DNA of 9,268 bases from DASZHC01 sp035938215 (GCA_035938215.1 DASZHC010000060.1:1-9268), one strand, 5' to 3'. Shown: positions 1 to 6,114, numbered from the stretch's first letter. Numbers and translations: made by a program. Notes: generated from the letters alone by a model not told the origin.

Positions 1-224
1 GCCAAAGGTTGCCAAAGACTGCGAAACTGAATACGCTTTGCCGAAGCGAATGGGAACTCCATGTCATTGCCGATTATTGCCAGTAACGTGTTCTGGCGCG
101 TGCTTCCGTGTGCTTACCTATTCGCATACGTTCATTTGCAACTGCCTATCTACCAGGCATTTAAACGGTTTGTGTGACCGCCGAATGTTTTGACTAAATT
201 CCCTCCGCTTTACAATTTAACGAT
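1..224. other. Intergenic region upstream of mdh
   Basis: I can support no gene in this stretch and recognise no tail of a preceding coding sequence. The first 17 bases contain two copies of GCCAAAG spaced 10 bp apart, too short to interpret. The last 35 bases hold the candidate mdh promoter, listed separately. Confidence 0.5.
190..216 (+). promoter_or_regulatory. Candidate sigma70-like promoter for mdh
   Basis: TTGACT (190-195) is followed after 15 bp by TACAAT (211-216), each one mismatch from the -35 and -10 consensus. The spacer is shorter than the usual 16-18 bp. Transcription would begin around 223, essentially at the ATG at 225, so the mRNA could be leaderless or nearly so. This fits the absence of any purine-rich Shine-Dalgarno stretch before the start. 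The call rests on hexamer matching alone. Confidence 0.3.
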
Positions 225-1208
225 ATGAAATCTCCCGTGAAAGTCGCCGTGACTGGGGCCGCAGGCCAGATCGGCTATTCTTTGCTGTTTCGCGTTGCGT
301 CCGGGTCAATGTTTGGTCCGGAACAACCGGTAGAACTTCGCCTCATTGAAATTCCCCAAGCTTTAACAGCGCTCGAAGGAGTGGTGATGGAATTGCAGGA
401 CTGCGCGTTCCCTCTGATCAGCGCCGTCGTGCCGACAGCTGATCTTGCAGAAGGCTTCGCAGGCGCGAACTGGGCTCTGCTCGTCGGCAGCGTACCGCGT
501 AAACAAGGAATGGAGCGCAAAGATTTGCTAGGAATCAACGGCAAAATCTTTACCGGACAGGGACAGGCGATTGAAAAGAATGCGGCGTCAAACGTTCGCG
601 TCCTCGTCGTGGGCAACCCGTGTAACACGAATTGCCTGATCGCCATGAACAACGCCAAGGGTGTGCCTTCCGACCGCTGGTTTGCCATGATGCGCCTCGA
701 CGAAAATCGCGCCAAATCGCAATTGGCGGCGAAGGCTGGAACCCATGTTACGGAGGTTACAAATCTTACCATCTGGGGCAACCATTCCGCCACCCAATAT
801 CCTGACTTTTATAACGCAAAGATCGGTGGCAGACCCGTCCCGAAAGTGATCTCCGATGAAGAATGGTTGAAGGGTCCTTTTATTTCTACGGTCCAGCAGC
901 GGGGCGCCGCTATCATTAAAGCTCGCGGGTCGTCCTCCGCTGCGTCGGCTGCCAACGCCGTCGTTGACACCGTTCGATCTCTCACGACACCCACACCCGC
1001 GGGAGATTGGTACAGCATTGCTGTTGCTTCCGAGGGAAGTTATGGGGTTGAAAGAGGACTCATGAGTGGGTTTCCGATTCGCACCGCTGGAGAGAGCTGG
1101 GAAATTGTTCAAAACCTCGCGGTCAACGAGTTCAGCCGGGACAAAATCAGCGCTTCCATCAACGAACTGAAACAAGAGAAATCCCTGGTTTCGGACCTTT
1201 TAAGGTAA
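225..1208 (+). CDS. mdh: Malate dehydrogenase (NAD-dependent, cytosolic-type family)
   Basis: This enzyme interconverts malate and oxaloacetate with NAD(H) in the TCA cycle, in the cytoplasm. The 327 residues match the usual length of the family, and the protein looks complete. The N-terminal Rossmann fold begins with the dinucleotide loop TGAAGQIGYSLL (10-21). Glu42, at the end of the second strand (LRLIEIPQA), resembles the acidic residue that favours NAD over NADP in Thermus-like MDHs. The substrate arginines fall at about R92 and R98 (VPRKQGMERKDLL) and R162, and the catalytic Asp/His pair at D159 (MRLDENRAKSQLA) and H187 (WGNHSATQYPD). The conserved GNPCNTN segment is at 130-136. The ATG at 225 sits ten codons before the nucleotide-binding loop, as expected, but has no clear ribosome binding site. 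It converges on the debranching-enzyme gene across a repeat block and has no operon partner here. Confidence 0.97.
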   Translation: MKSPVKVAVTGAAGQIGYSLLFRVASGSMFGPEQPVELRLIEIPQALTALEGVVMELQDCAFPLISAVVPTADLAEGFAGANWALLVGSVPRKQGMERKDLLGINGKIFTGQGQAIEKNAASNVRVLVVGNPCNTNCLIAMNNAKGVPSDRWFAMMRLDENRAKSQLAAKAGTHVTEVTNLTIWGNHSATQYPDFYNAKIGGRPVPKVISDEEWLKGPFISTVQQRGAAIIKARGSSSAASAANAVVDTVRSLTTPTPAGDWYSIAVASEGSYGVERGLMSGFPIRTAGESWEIVQNLAVNEFSRDKISASINELKQEKSLVSDLLR

Positions 1209-1299
1209 GCGGTTCGCGGTTGGGGGGGTGGAGTTTGGGGTTCGGGTGTTTGGAGTTTGGGGTTCGGAGTTTGGGGTCCGGAGTTCTGACTCCTGACTT

Positions 1300-1381
1300 C
1301 TTGGGGCTGCGGTCGCCTCGCAGCCAATTGCCGGCCCTAAATCAGCAGCATTTCGCGGCGCCGACGGAGCGGACGCCCTCC
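1300..1381 (+). repeat. GC-rich direct repeat, copy 1
   Basis: This unit starts CTTGGGGCTGCGGTCGCCTC and ends near GCGGACGCCCTCCA. It shares with copy 2 an exact 24-bp core (here 1349-1372), whose centre is GCGGCGCCGACGGAGC. The beginning, CTGCG...CGCAG (1307-1323), can form a short hairpin. The copies differ by small indels and substitutions outside the core, so the duplication is not recent. Confidence 0.7.
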
Positions 1382-1440
1382 AGCTCCAGGGAATCGGCCG
1401 GCAATGTCCATGCGGTCGTGGCAACAATGATCGGTGGCGG

Positions 1441-1521
1441 CTTGGGGGGCTTGCGGTCCCTCGCAGCCGTTGCCCTCCGTAAATTGGCACCATTTCGCGG
1501 CGCCGACGGAGCGGCGCCTCC
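1441..1521 (+). repeat. GC-rich direct repeat, copy 2
   Basis: This is the second copy, about 140 bp after copy 1. It carries the same 24-bp core at 1491-1514. In this copy the core continues into a perfect GGCGCC...GGCGCC hairpin (1498-1517, 8-base loop), which copy 1 has lost or never had. Confidence 0.7.
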
Positions 1522-1570
1522 AAACCCCTCGAACCCCAAACTCCAAACCCCGAACTCCAAACCCCGAAAT

Positions 1571-3520
1571 TCAAATCCCGTTTTCCAGGACACTCCTTTG
1601 CAGGCGGATGTATTCGCCCATTGACCATGCCTGGAATGGACAGCCTCGCGGGGCATGAGGAGGTTCAGCATCCGCAATCTCGGAAATGTGGCCGATGCCT
1701 GCGTTATGCATGTGGTCCCTGAAGGGACCCAGGAACCGTTCGCGGGCCTCGGCTTTTGCCTCGGGTGTCCCTTTTCTTATGCGAAGCCAGGCCTCGACAA
1801 ACGGTCCGATAAGCCACGGCCAGACGGTACCTTGGTGGTAGCTTCCGTCGCGTTGCACGACGCCACCCTCATAGTGCGGTGCGTAGGCTGGTTCCCTCGG
1901 TCCCAACGACCTGAGCCCGATCGGTGTCAATAGGTTGGCCTCCACGGTTTCGACAACGCGGCGGGCCTTCTCGCCTTCGAGCAGGGAAAGAGGCAGGCCG
2001 CCGACCGCAAAGATTTGATTTGGGCGCAGGGAGCCATCGTTAATGCCGGCCCGGTGATCACAATCAACGACGTCGAACAAACTCCCGGTGGATGCGTTCC
2101 AAAATCGGACTTCGAAGCTTGCCTTTGCTTTTTTAAAAAGATCGCTCCAACGCTTCGAGAAACGGCCGGCGATCCATAGAGCGTTGACCCAGAGAGCCTG
2201 TACCTCCACCGGCTTGCCTATGCGAGGCGTAACGACCCAGTCACCGACCTTGGCGTCCATCCAAGTGAGCTGAACGCCTGGCTGGCCGCAAGCGAGCAAG
2301 CCATCAAGATCTGCATGGATATTGAACCTTGTTCCCTCGGTGTAGCCGGTCAGGATTGCCTCAACAGCCGTTCGAAGTTTCAGGATATCAGAAGCGTCGA
2401 TCGGCAGCCCGGAAGTCTGGCTTTCCCGGACCCGAAAGTAATCGTGGACGGCGATGACGTACCACAATGAAGCATCTACGGAATTGAACTCGGGCGTTTC
2501 TCCACGATCGGGGAACCGATTCGGGAGCATTCCTTGTGAAACTGCGCCTGCCCATTGAATAAGAATGTTGCGGGCCTCGGGCAGTCGACCTGTCGATAGG
2601 CACAAGCCTCGTAGGGCGATAAAAGTGTCCCGGCCCCAATCTCCGAACCAGGGGTAACCGGCAATAATTGTTTTTCCTTCGCCTCGCTTGACAAGGTAGG
2701 CGTCGCCGGCGCGGTGAAGCGCCGAGGGAAAGCTTCTACGACGGTCTTGTTCCTTGCTCCTGAGCGAACCGTAGTGTGCCAGGGCGGATTCAGTGCCGTT
2801 AGTGGGAGCTATGTCCGAGGAAAGAATCCAAACCGCAGGGCCGTCGGAGATATTCCATTCGAATACGCCCGGTGAGGCCAAGTCTTCGATGCAGTCCAAT
2901 CCGCGTTTTTGTTCCTCGACATAGAGGAAGTTGCGGTACCAGCAGGGATCATAAGCATAGCTGCCGTTACTTTGAGCCCGGATGATCGGCAGATTCTGAT
3001 AAGGATGCCATATTACTGGATCGGCAGTTTGAAACGCTTCGAAACGGAACGAGCCGTTCTCGTGATGAATGGAGTGGAAGTCACGTCCCGAAAGCAGCGG
3101 GCGGATTCGCAGCTTTGCTGAACCGGTGAAATCGCCGCGCAGCTCCCAGCGGAGCGCGACCGTCGGGGTGCCATGGGCTGCAAAAAGCTCCTGGTCAATG
3201 TACAGACCTTCCCGAATATGAAATGTCCAGACGGGCCAGGGGTCGAGAAGAAAGGAGGTCAACCTGCTTGCGCCATACGGATAAAGCACGTCCGGAGCGT
3301 AGCGTTGCGACGAGATCGCGATCGTCTCACCGAATACCTCGATCCAGGCCTCAAACCCATTGACGAGAACCGTGCGCCCGGCCGGGGGTGCGGTGGCCGG
3401 GACCAGTAAGCCGTGATAGCGACGGGTCCGAATGCCCGAGACGGTGCCGCTGGCAAAGCCGCCAAGACCATCGGCTTCAAGCCATTCGGCTTCAGGGGAG
3501 GGTAGAACTTTCGAATACAT
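1571..3520 (-). CDS. Glycogen debranching enzyme (amylo-alpha-1,6-glucosidase, archaeal/bacterial type)
   Basis: This enzyme hydrolyses alpha-1,6 branch points of glycogen or limit dextrin in the cytoplasm. At 649 residues it has the usual length of the short prokaryotic family. The N-terminal domain (about 10-250) opens with EWLEADGLGGFASGTVSG (12-29) and RTRRYHGLLVP (31-41), the family signature. The C-terminal (alpha/alpha)6 glucosidase domain (about 270-645) contains GYPWFGDWGRDTFIALRG (288-305), QLTWMDAKVGDWVVTPR (417-433), LRPNQIFAVGGLPL (498-511), YHQGTVWPWLIGPFV (571-585) and GCPFQAWSMGEY (636-647). The acidic residue in TWMDA is a plausible catalytic acid by analogy with eukaryotic debranching enzymes. 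The ATG at 3520 lies 11 codons before the signature, which fits the family. AAGG lies immediately before it, too close for an ideal ribosome binding site. The start overlaps a 16-bp sequence repeated inverted at 3967-3982. The stop abuts the 1209-1570 repeat block. Confidence 0.95.
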   Translation of the reverse strand: MYSKVLPSPEAEWLEADGLGGFASGTVSGIRTRRYHGLLVPATAPPAGRTVLVNGFEAWIEVFGETIAISSQRYAPDVLYPYGASRLTSFLLDPWPVWTFHIREGLYIDQELFAAHGTPTVALRWELRGDFTGSAKLRIRPLLSGRDFHSIHHENGSFRFEAFQTADPVIWHPYQNLPIIRAQSNGSYAYDPCWYRNFLYVEEQKRGLDCIEDLASPGVFEWNISDGPAVWILSSDIAPTNGTESALAHYGSLRSKEQDRRRSFPSALHRAGDAYLVKRGEGKTIIAGYPWFGDWGRDTFIALRGLCLSTGRLPEARNILIQWAGAVSQGMLPNRFPDRGETPEFNSVDASLWYVIAVHDYFRVRESQTSGLPIDASDILKLRTAVEAILTGYTEGTRFNIHADLDGLLACGQPGVQLTWMDAKVGDWVVTPRIGKPVEVQALWVNALWIAGRFSKRWSDLFKKAKASFEVRFWNASTGSLFDVVDCDHRAGINDGSLRPNQIFAVGGLPLSLLEGEKARRVVETVEANLLTPIGLRSLGPREPAYAPHYEGGVVQRDGSYHQGTVWPWLIGPFVEAWLRIRKGTPEAKAEARERFLGPFRDHMHNAGIGHISEIADAEPPHAPRGCPFQAWSMGEYIRLQRSVLENGI

Positions 3521-3552
3521 CCTTGAAAAGCAAACCGGTTGCAGATGAGTCT

Positions 3553-3584
3553 AGTGCACCGTCTCGCATATAATAGTGACGTCG
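3553..3584 (+). repeat. Left 32-bp terminal inverted repeat
   Basis: The repeat begins AGTGCACCGTCTCGC and ends GTGACGTCG. It pairs with 3898-3929 with a single A/G difference. It contains a perfect TATAAT (3569-3574) reading into the element, without a convincing -35 hexamer. Confidence 0.85.
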
Positions 3585-3736
3585 TTGCGTTCAAAATGGG
3601 CCGCCGGCAAGGCGGGAGGAGGGCGCATCCCGCACCATTTTACGCTCCTCCAGATTTTGTTCTCTTCCGGCGGTATCAAAATGGTGCGGGACGTAACCGA
3701 CGAGCAACGCAGCCGCCGGCCCATTTTCAACGCAAC
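3584..3736. repeat. Internal stem-loop 1 of the palindromic element
   Basis: The outer arms 3584-3609 and 3711-3736 are complementary at 23 of 26 positions (GTTGCGTT...AAAATGGGCCG). A second perfect 14-bp stem lies inside (3628-3641 with 3678-3691, TCCCGCACCATTTT). The intervening bases are unpaired or only partly paired. Confidence 0.75.
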
Positions 3737-3749
3737 CCTCTGGGCCGCG

Positions 3750-3892
3750 GCCAGTTGGCTGTTTTTCTGCGTTGCTCGCTCGACCCGTCCCGCTCCATTT
3801 TTGCGCCGACTGCGGAATGGCCGTAGAAGCAAGAGGCAAAAATGGGGCGGGATGGGCGCTTCGCTCGCGCCTTGAAAAACAGCCAACTGACC
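3750..3892. repeat. Internal stem-loop 2 of the palindromic element
   Basis: A perfect 16-bp outer stem (3752-3767 with 3874-3889, CAGTTGGCTGTTTTTC) encloses a second stem matching at 19 of 21 positions (3784-3804 with 3836-3856). The inner stem carries a variant of the same AAAATGG-GCGGGA box found in stem-loop 1, so the two stem-loops appear to be related modules. Confidence 0.75.
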
Positions 3893-3897
3893 TGCGG

Positions 3898-3929
3898 CGA
3901 CGTCACTACTATATGCGAGACGGTGCACT
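3898..3929 (-). repeat. Right 32-bp terminal inverted repeat
   Basis: This is the inverted partner of 3553-3584 (31 of 32 positions). The inward-reading hexamer here is TATAGT instead of TATAAT, because of the one mismatch. Confidence 0.85.
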
Positions 3930-4102
3930 TGTTTTTTCCGTATCTGCGCATTTATCATTAGGTGCTTTTGCTTTTCAAGGATTCTATAGTTATTTGCGTC
4001 CCAGCGATGCTTAGGCGACGATCTCAAAGTTAACAGCTTTCCTTTCTGGAAGCCTTGCCAAGGATCTGAAGGGAAAGGAAGATTTAAACCCAGGAATTTT
4101 CA

Positions 4103-4966
4103 ATGAACGAGAACCTAGACCTGCTCCGGCAGAAATATTGCCGGCCTGCTATCGCTACCGGCAAAGGAACAAATTACCTCTTTCCTTTGGAGAAAGGGTG
4201 TGAGGAGGGGAAAACCCTTCTTGCTAAAGCACCGAAAACGTTCCTTCACCTTCAAGAATTCAGTCCATATGGTCTCCACCAGACCTATAGAGACGAGGCT
4301 ACCGGTTTGGAATTACCGGTCTTCGCCGTGTTCGACCTGGAGGGAAAACACCAACTCGCCTTCGAAATCACTACGGATTCGATTACGGCGGCCGCCGAAC
4401 CCAAGAGCCTTCCCTCTTACATCCCATTTCAGACGACCCAGGCATCCGTAAGGAAGATCAACAAAGGCAGAATCAAGGGCGAGCGAGTGGCAACGCGGAT
4501 CTCTTTAATCCTGGGAATCATCCCTGCCTTGACCTATTTTTTCTCCGGCAATATTGCTATGCCGAGCGTTGCAGAAGCCGGCACCCTTGTTGGAGGATGG
4601 GTCCTTGGGGCTTTCCTGGCATACGTATTGGGTCTTTTCGTGCTTGACCGGCTTTGCCCTTGGAAGAAGCTGGTTCTGACAGCAGAATTTGATGGTATCC
4701 TGCCGAAAGAATCGCGGAAAAAAGCGCGTGCTGCAAAAAGGCACTTCGATCATCTCTACGTGATAGTCGACCACCAGCAGCGTTGGAAAAGCACGCTCCT
4801 GCCGGATCCAAGGCCGCGTGCCCTGGACCCGCTTCTGGTCGCCGAGCTTAAACTAGGCCGTTGCCGAAAATTTTTCCTGATTGACCAATTCGATCTTACC
4901 CAAGCCGAGCAGTACCTCGCCGACGAATTTGCAGTAAACCCGGATGAAAGCTTTGCCCTGGATTGA
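4103..4966 (+). CDS. Two-helix membrane protein of unknown function
   Basis: I do not recognise this 287-residue protein. It has a soluble N-terminal part (about 1-125) rich in aromatic and acidic residues, with no signal peptide. Two hydrophobic segments follow, suitable for membrane helices (about 132-150, ISLILGIIPALTYFF, and about 161-184, LVGGWVLGAFLAYVLGLFVL). A soluble, initially basic C-terminal part of about 100 residues completes it (KESRKKARAAKRH, 202-214). Positive charges before the first helix (KINKGRIKGERVATR) and after the second (RLCPWKK) suggest that both termini face the cytoplasm, joined by a short periplasmic turn. The ATG at 4103 has AGGA eight bases upstream, one of the better ribosome sites in this window. 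It stands alone after the palindromic element, with gene debris downstream. I see no catalytic motif, and nothing supports a specific function. Confidence 0.8.
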   Translation: MNENLDLLRQKYCRPAIATGKGTNYLFPLEKGCEEGKTLLAKAPKTFLHLQEFSPYGLHQTYRDEATGLELPVFAVFDLEGKHQLAFEITTDSITAAAEPKSLPSYIPFQTTQASVRKINKGRIKGERVATRISLILGIIPALTYFFSGNIAMPSVAEAGTLVGGWVLGAFLAYVLGLFVLDRLCPWKKLVLTAEFDGILPKESRKKARAAKRHFDHLYVIVDHQQRWKSTLLPDPRPRALDPLLVAELKLGRCRKFFLIDQFDLTQAEQYLADEFAVNPDESFALD

Positions 4967-4977
4967 TCTGCGGCCTG

Positions 4978-5156
4978 CTATTGTATCGGAATCCAAATCT
5001 CGATGTCGCTGCATCGTCGGACATGTTAAAGCAAACGCCGTACGCGACGCGGCCGATTTGTCCGGGCAGGGTGCCGATATAGGGACCGAAGCGTTGCCAT
5101 TGCGCGGGAATATCTTTTAGGGTTTCGGAGGTGTAATGGCCGCTTAGTCCTGCGAA
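4978..5156 (-). pseudogene. Remnant of a GyrI-like/AraC effector-binding domain protein
   Basis: Read on the minus strand from 5156, the frame gives FAGLSGHYTSETLKD, then IPAQWQRFGPYIGTLPGQIG, then RVAYGVCFN. This is a clear match to the first third of the GyrI-like small-molecule-binding domain found alone or at the C-terminus of AraC-type regulators. The frame then degenerates. Around 5010 a shift to another frame yields SDIEIWIPIQ followed by a stop at 4978-4980, which resembles the last strand of the same domain (typically ...EIWIPI). The roughly 80 middle residues of a normal domain are missing. The longer open frame (up to 5267) is not genuine upstream of 5156, because that DNA reads on the other strand as an alpha/beta hydrolase. 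I take this as a dead gene with a 5' truncation, an internal deletion and a frameshift. Confidence 0.75.
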
Positions 5157-5159
5157 AAA

Positions 5160-5333
5160 GCAGGCGAATCCGACGGGGTGGTCACGATGTATAGGCAAGC
5201 TTTCGACAGCTTGGAGGAAACTATGCCGGGCTTGAGAAGGAAGGTTCTGGTGGCGGGCGCCGGACATTGGATCCAGCAGGAGCGCCCAATTGAGGTGAAC
5301 GAACTGCTCATCGAGTTCTTAGCAAGTCTGTAG
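5160..5333 (+). pseudogene. C-terminal fragment of an alpha/beta hydrolase (epoxide-hydrolase-like)
   Basis: The plus-strand frame reads AGESDGVVTMYRQAFDSLEE, then TMPGLRRKVLVAGAGHWIQQ, then ERPIEVNELLIEFLASL and a stop at 5331-5333. GAGHWIQQERPIEVN is the signature around the catalytic histidine of epoxide-hydrolase-like and haloalkane-dehalogenase-like alpha/beta hydrolases; the acidic residue normally sits just upstream (the AGESDG segment). Only about 57 residues of a roughly 300-residue enzyme remain. The nucleophile elbow and core sheet are absent, and an in-frame stop lies at 5145-5147. The surviving part is well preserved, so the truncation may be fairly recent. It abuts the divergently oriented regulator remnant. 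Confidence 0.8.
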
Positions 5334-5592
5334 CCTACCAGCTGGAAAAAGCGGCGAGCGTTGCCTGTACCAGTGGAACGGCCGCACAGACGTCGACTTC
5401 GCGCCGATGCCGGCTCCTGCCTCCTTCCGCCTTACGAGGGTTAAGGAGCAAATACAAGAGACAATTAACCATGCGCACGAAGCCGGAGAAGAGTGAGTTT
5501 ACGCTGTTGTGGAAGCGGAGGAATTAGGTGAGAAGCATCCGGTCGCAAGAAGGGCAGTAAGAAGTTGTCCAATCGGGTTTGTCATTCGAGTT
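5334..5592. other. Intergenic region with a possible further gene fragment
   Basis: Past the hydrolase fragment, a plus-strand frame is open to a stop at 5494-5496. It reads CLYQWNGRTDVDFAPMPAPA, then SFRLTRVKEQIQETINHAHE, then AGEE. It looks more protein-like than the other frames, but I do not recognise it and it has no convincing start. It could be the tail of another decayed gene or a chance frame. I see nothing supportable from 5497 to 5592. Confidence 0.25.
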
Positions 5593-5883
5593 TCATTTTT
5601 TGGTAAATACCACACGCAACACCATTGCGAGTAATTGACCACTTGATTGGACTCCAAGTTTTTCCATGACATGCCCGCGATGCACTTTAATCGTTTTCTC
5701 GCCAATTCCCAATTCCGCAGCGATCTCTTTATTTAGTTGGCCGCCTAAGACGTAACATAACACGTCAACTTCGCGCGGAGTTAAACTTTTGAGCCTTTGC
5801 CAAATTTCCGTCTGTTTGGGTTGTACGCCGTGATTGGTTGCCAATGAGGCAACCAAGCGTTGTAACAATCTCTGTTTGCTCAT
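5593..5883 (-). CDS. Orphan LuxR/FixJ-type HTH DNA-binding protein, receiver domain absent
   Basis: The 96 residues consist of a short helical N-terminal segment (1-30) and a complete LuxR-type helix-turn-helix (about 33-85). The HTH includes LTPREVDVLCYVLGG (34-48), LNKEIAAELGIGEKTIKVHR (50-69) and GHVMEKLGVQS (70-80). The NKEIAAELGIGEKTIKVHRG pattern is typical of FixJ-family response regulators, which normally carry a phospho-receiver of about 120 residues in front. Here an in-frame stop lies upstream (near 5937) and I see no receiver-like sequence in any frame up to the next gene. The N-terminal segment resembles the receiver-to-HTH linker, so this is probably a truncated response regulator. 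It could still act as a small constitutive DNA-binding protein, as stand-alone HTH proteins of this class exist. The ATG at 5883 has only AAGG immediately in front, a poor ribosome site. Confidence 0.7.
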   Translation of the reverse strand: MSKQRLLQRLVASLATNHGVQPKQTEIWQRLKSLTPREVDVLCYVLGGQLNKEIAAELGIGEKTIKVHRGHVMEKLGVQSSGQLLAMVLRVVFTKK

Positions 5884-6114
5884 CCTTGTCGAACCTGCGG
5901 AATATCCAGCGTGGCAAAATCGATTGACTCAACTCATCAACCGTAATTGAATCAAACTCTTACGCTTTTGTTGGTCAACATGAAACTGACTTATTGCCGG
6001 GCAAGACTCGGAAGCGTATTTAACAGCGGATCCCAGAATCCGAGATTTTTTCTGTGAACGAGAGGCGCTCTGTCAAAGGATGAGAACGAGCAGGATTGAA
6101 AGAAAGTTCATACA

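Larger units (their letters stand above)
1209..1570. repeat. Repeat block between convergent genes (inverted G/C-rich arms around a direct repeat)
   Basis: This block fills the gap between the mdh stop and the debranching-enzyme stop. The left flank (about 1228-1280) is built from variants of GGAGTTTGGGGTTCGG. The right flank (about 1534-1565) reads as the imperfect inverse, built from CCCCAAACTCC and CCCCGAACTCC. Between them are two diverged direct copies of a GC-rich unit (1300-1381 and 1441-1521). Open frames exist on both strands through here, but their predicted proteins are low-complexity Pro/Arg/Ser sequences with repeated segments, so I do not treat them as genes. Hairpins inside the block could help terminate transcription from both sides, but I see no hairpin followed by a T-run. 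Confidence 0.75.
3519..3982. mobile_element. Nested palindromic element (MITE/REPIN-like), no coding capacity recognised
   Basis: The gap between two divergent genes is almost wholly palindromic. Outermost are perfect 16-bp inverted arms (3519-3534 and 3967-3982, ATCCTTGAAAAGCAAA and its complement). Inside lie inverted repeats matching at 31 of 32 positions (3553-3584 and 3898-3929). Between those are two stem-loops side by side (3584-3736 and about 3750-3892). Frames open through the element encode low-complexity proteins with repeated segments, which is what translated palindromes produce; I see no transposase. The size and organisation resemble a non-autonomous inverted-repeat element. 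I found no convincing target-site duplication, and the true outer boundary (16-bp arms or 32-bp repeats) is unclear. A regulatory or structured-RNA role is possible but unsupported. Confidence 0.65.

Noticed and set aside
1..224. tRNA or small RNA gene upstream of mdh
   Set aside because: I found no cloverleaf, no conserved TPsiC-type arm and no hairpin with a T-run.
588..1175. 195-codon frame antisense to mdh
   Set aside because: Shadow of a strongly supported gene, with no recognisable domain.
1300..1521. CRISPR array
   Set aside because: Only two diverged 80-bp units with one spacing; no short regular repeats or spacers and no cas genes.
1200..1677. Several 70-140 codon frames on both strands between mdh and the debranching gene
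   Set aside because: They consist of Pro/Thr/Asn/Arg-rich repeats produced by the G-rich and C-rich arms; no domain and no start with a ribosome site.
3519..3982. Insertion sequence with transposase
   Set aside because: Terminal inverted repeats are present, but the interior encodes nothing resembling a transposase and there is no clear target-site duplication; described as a non-autonomous-looking element instead.
3551..4027. 158-codon minus-strand frame across the palindromic element
   Set aside because: The predicted protein is basic and low-complexity with internally repeated segments, and overlapping frames on both strands give similar peptides. This is the signature of translated inverted repeats, not of a gene.
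4896..5267. 123-codon minus-strand frame as an intact gene
   Set aside because: Only the part from about 5156 to 5010 resembles a known domain; upstream it is antisense to the hydrolase fragment, and downstream it is out of frame with the end of the domain and overlaps the 287-residue protein gene.
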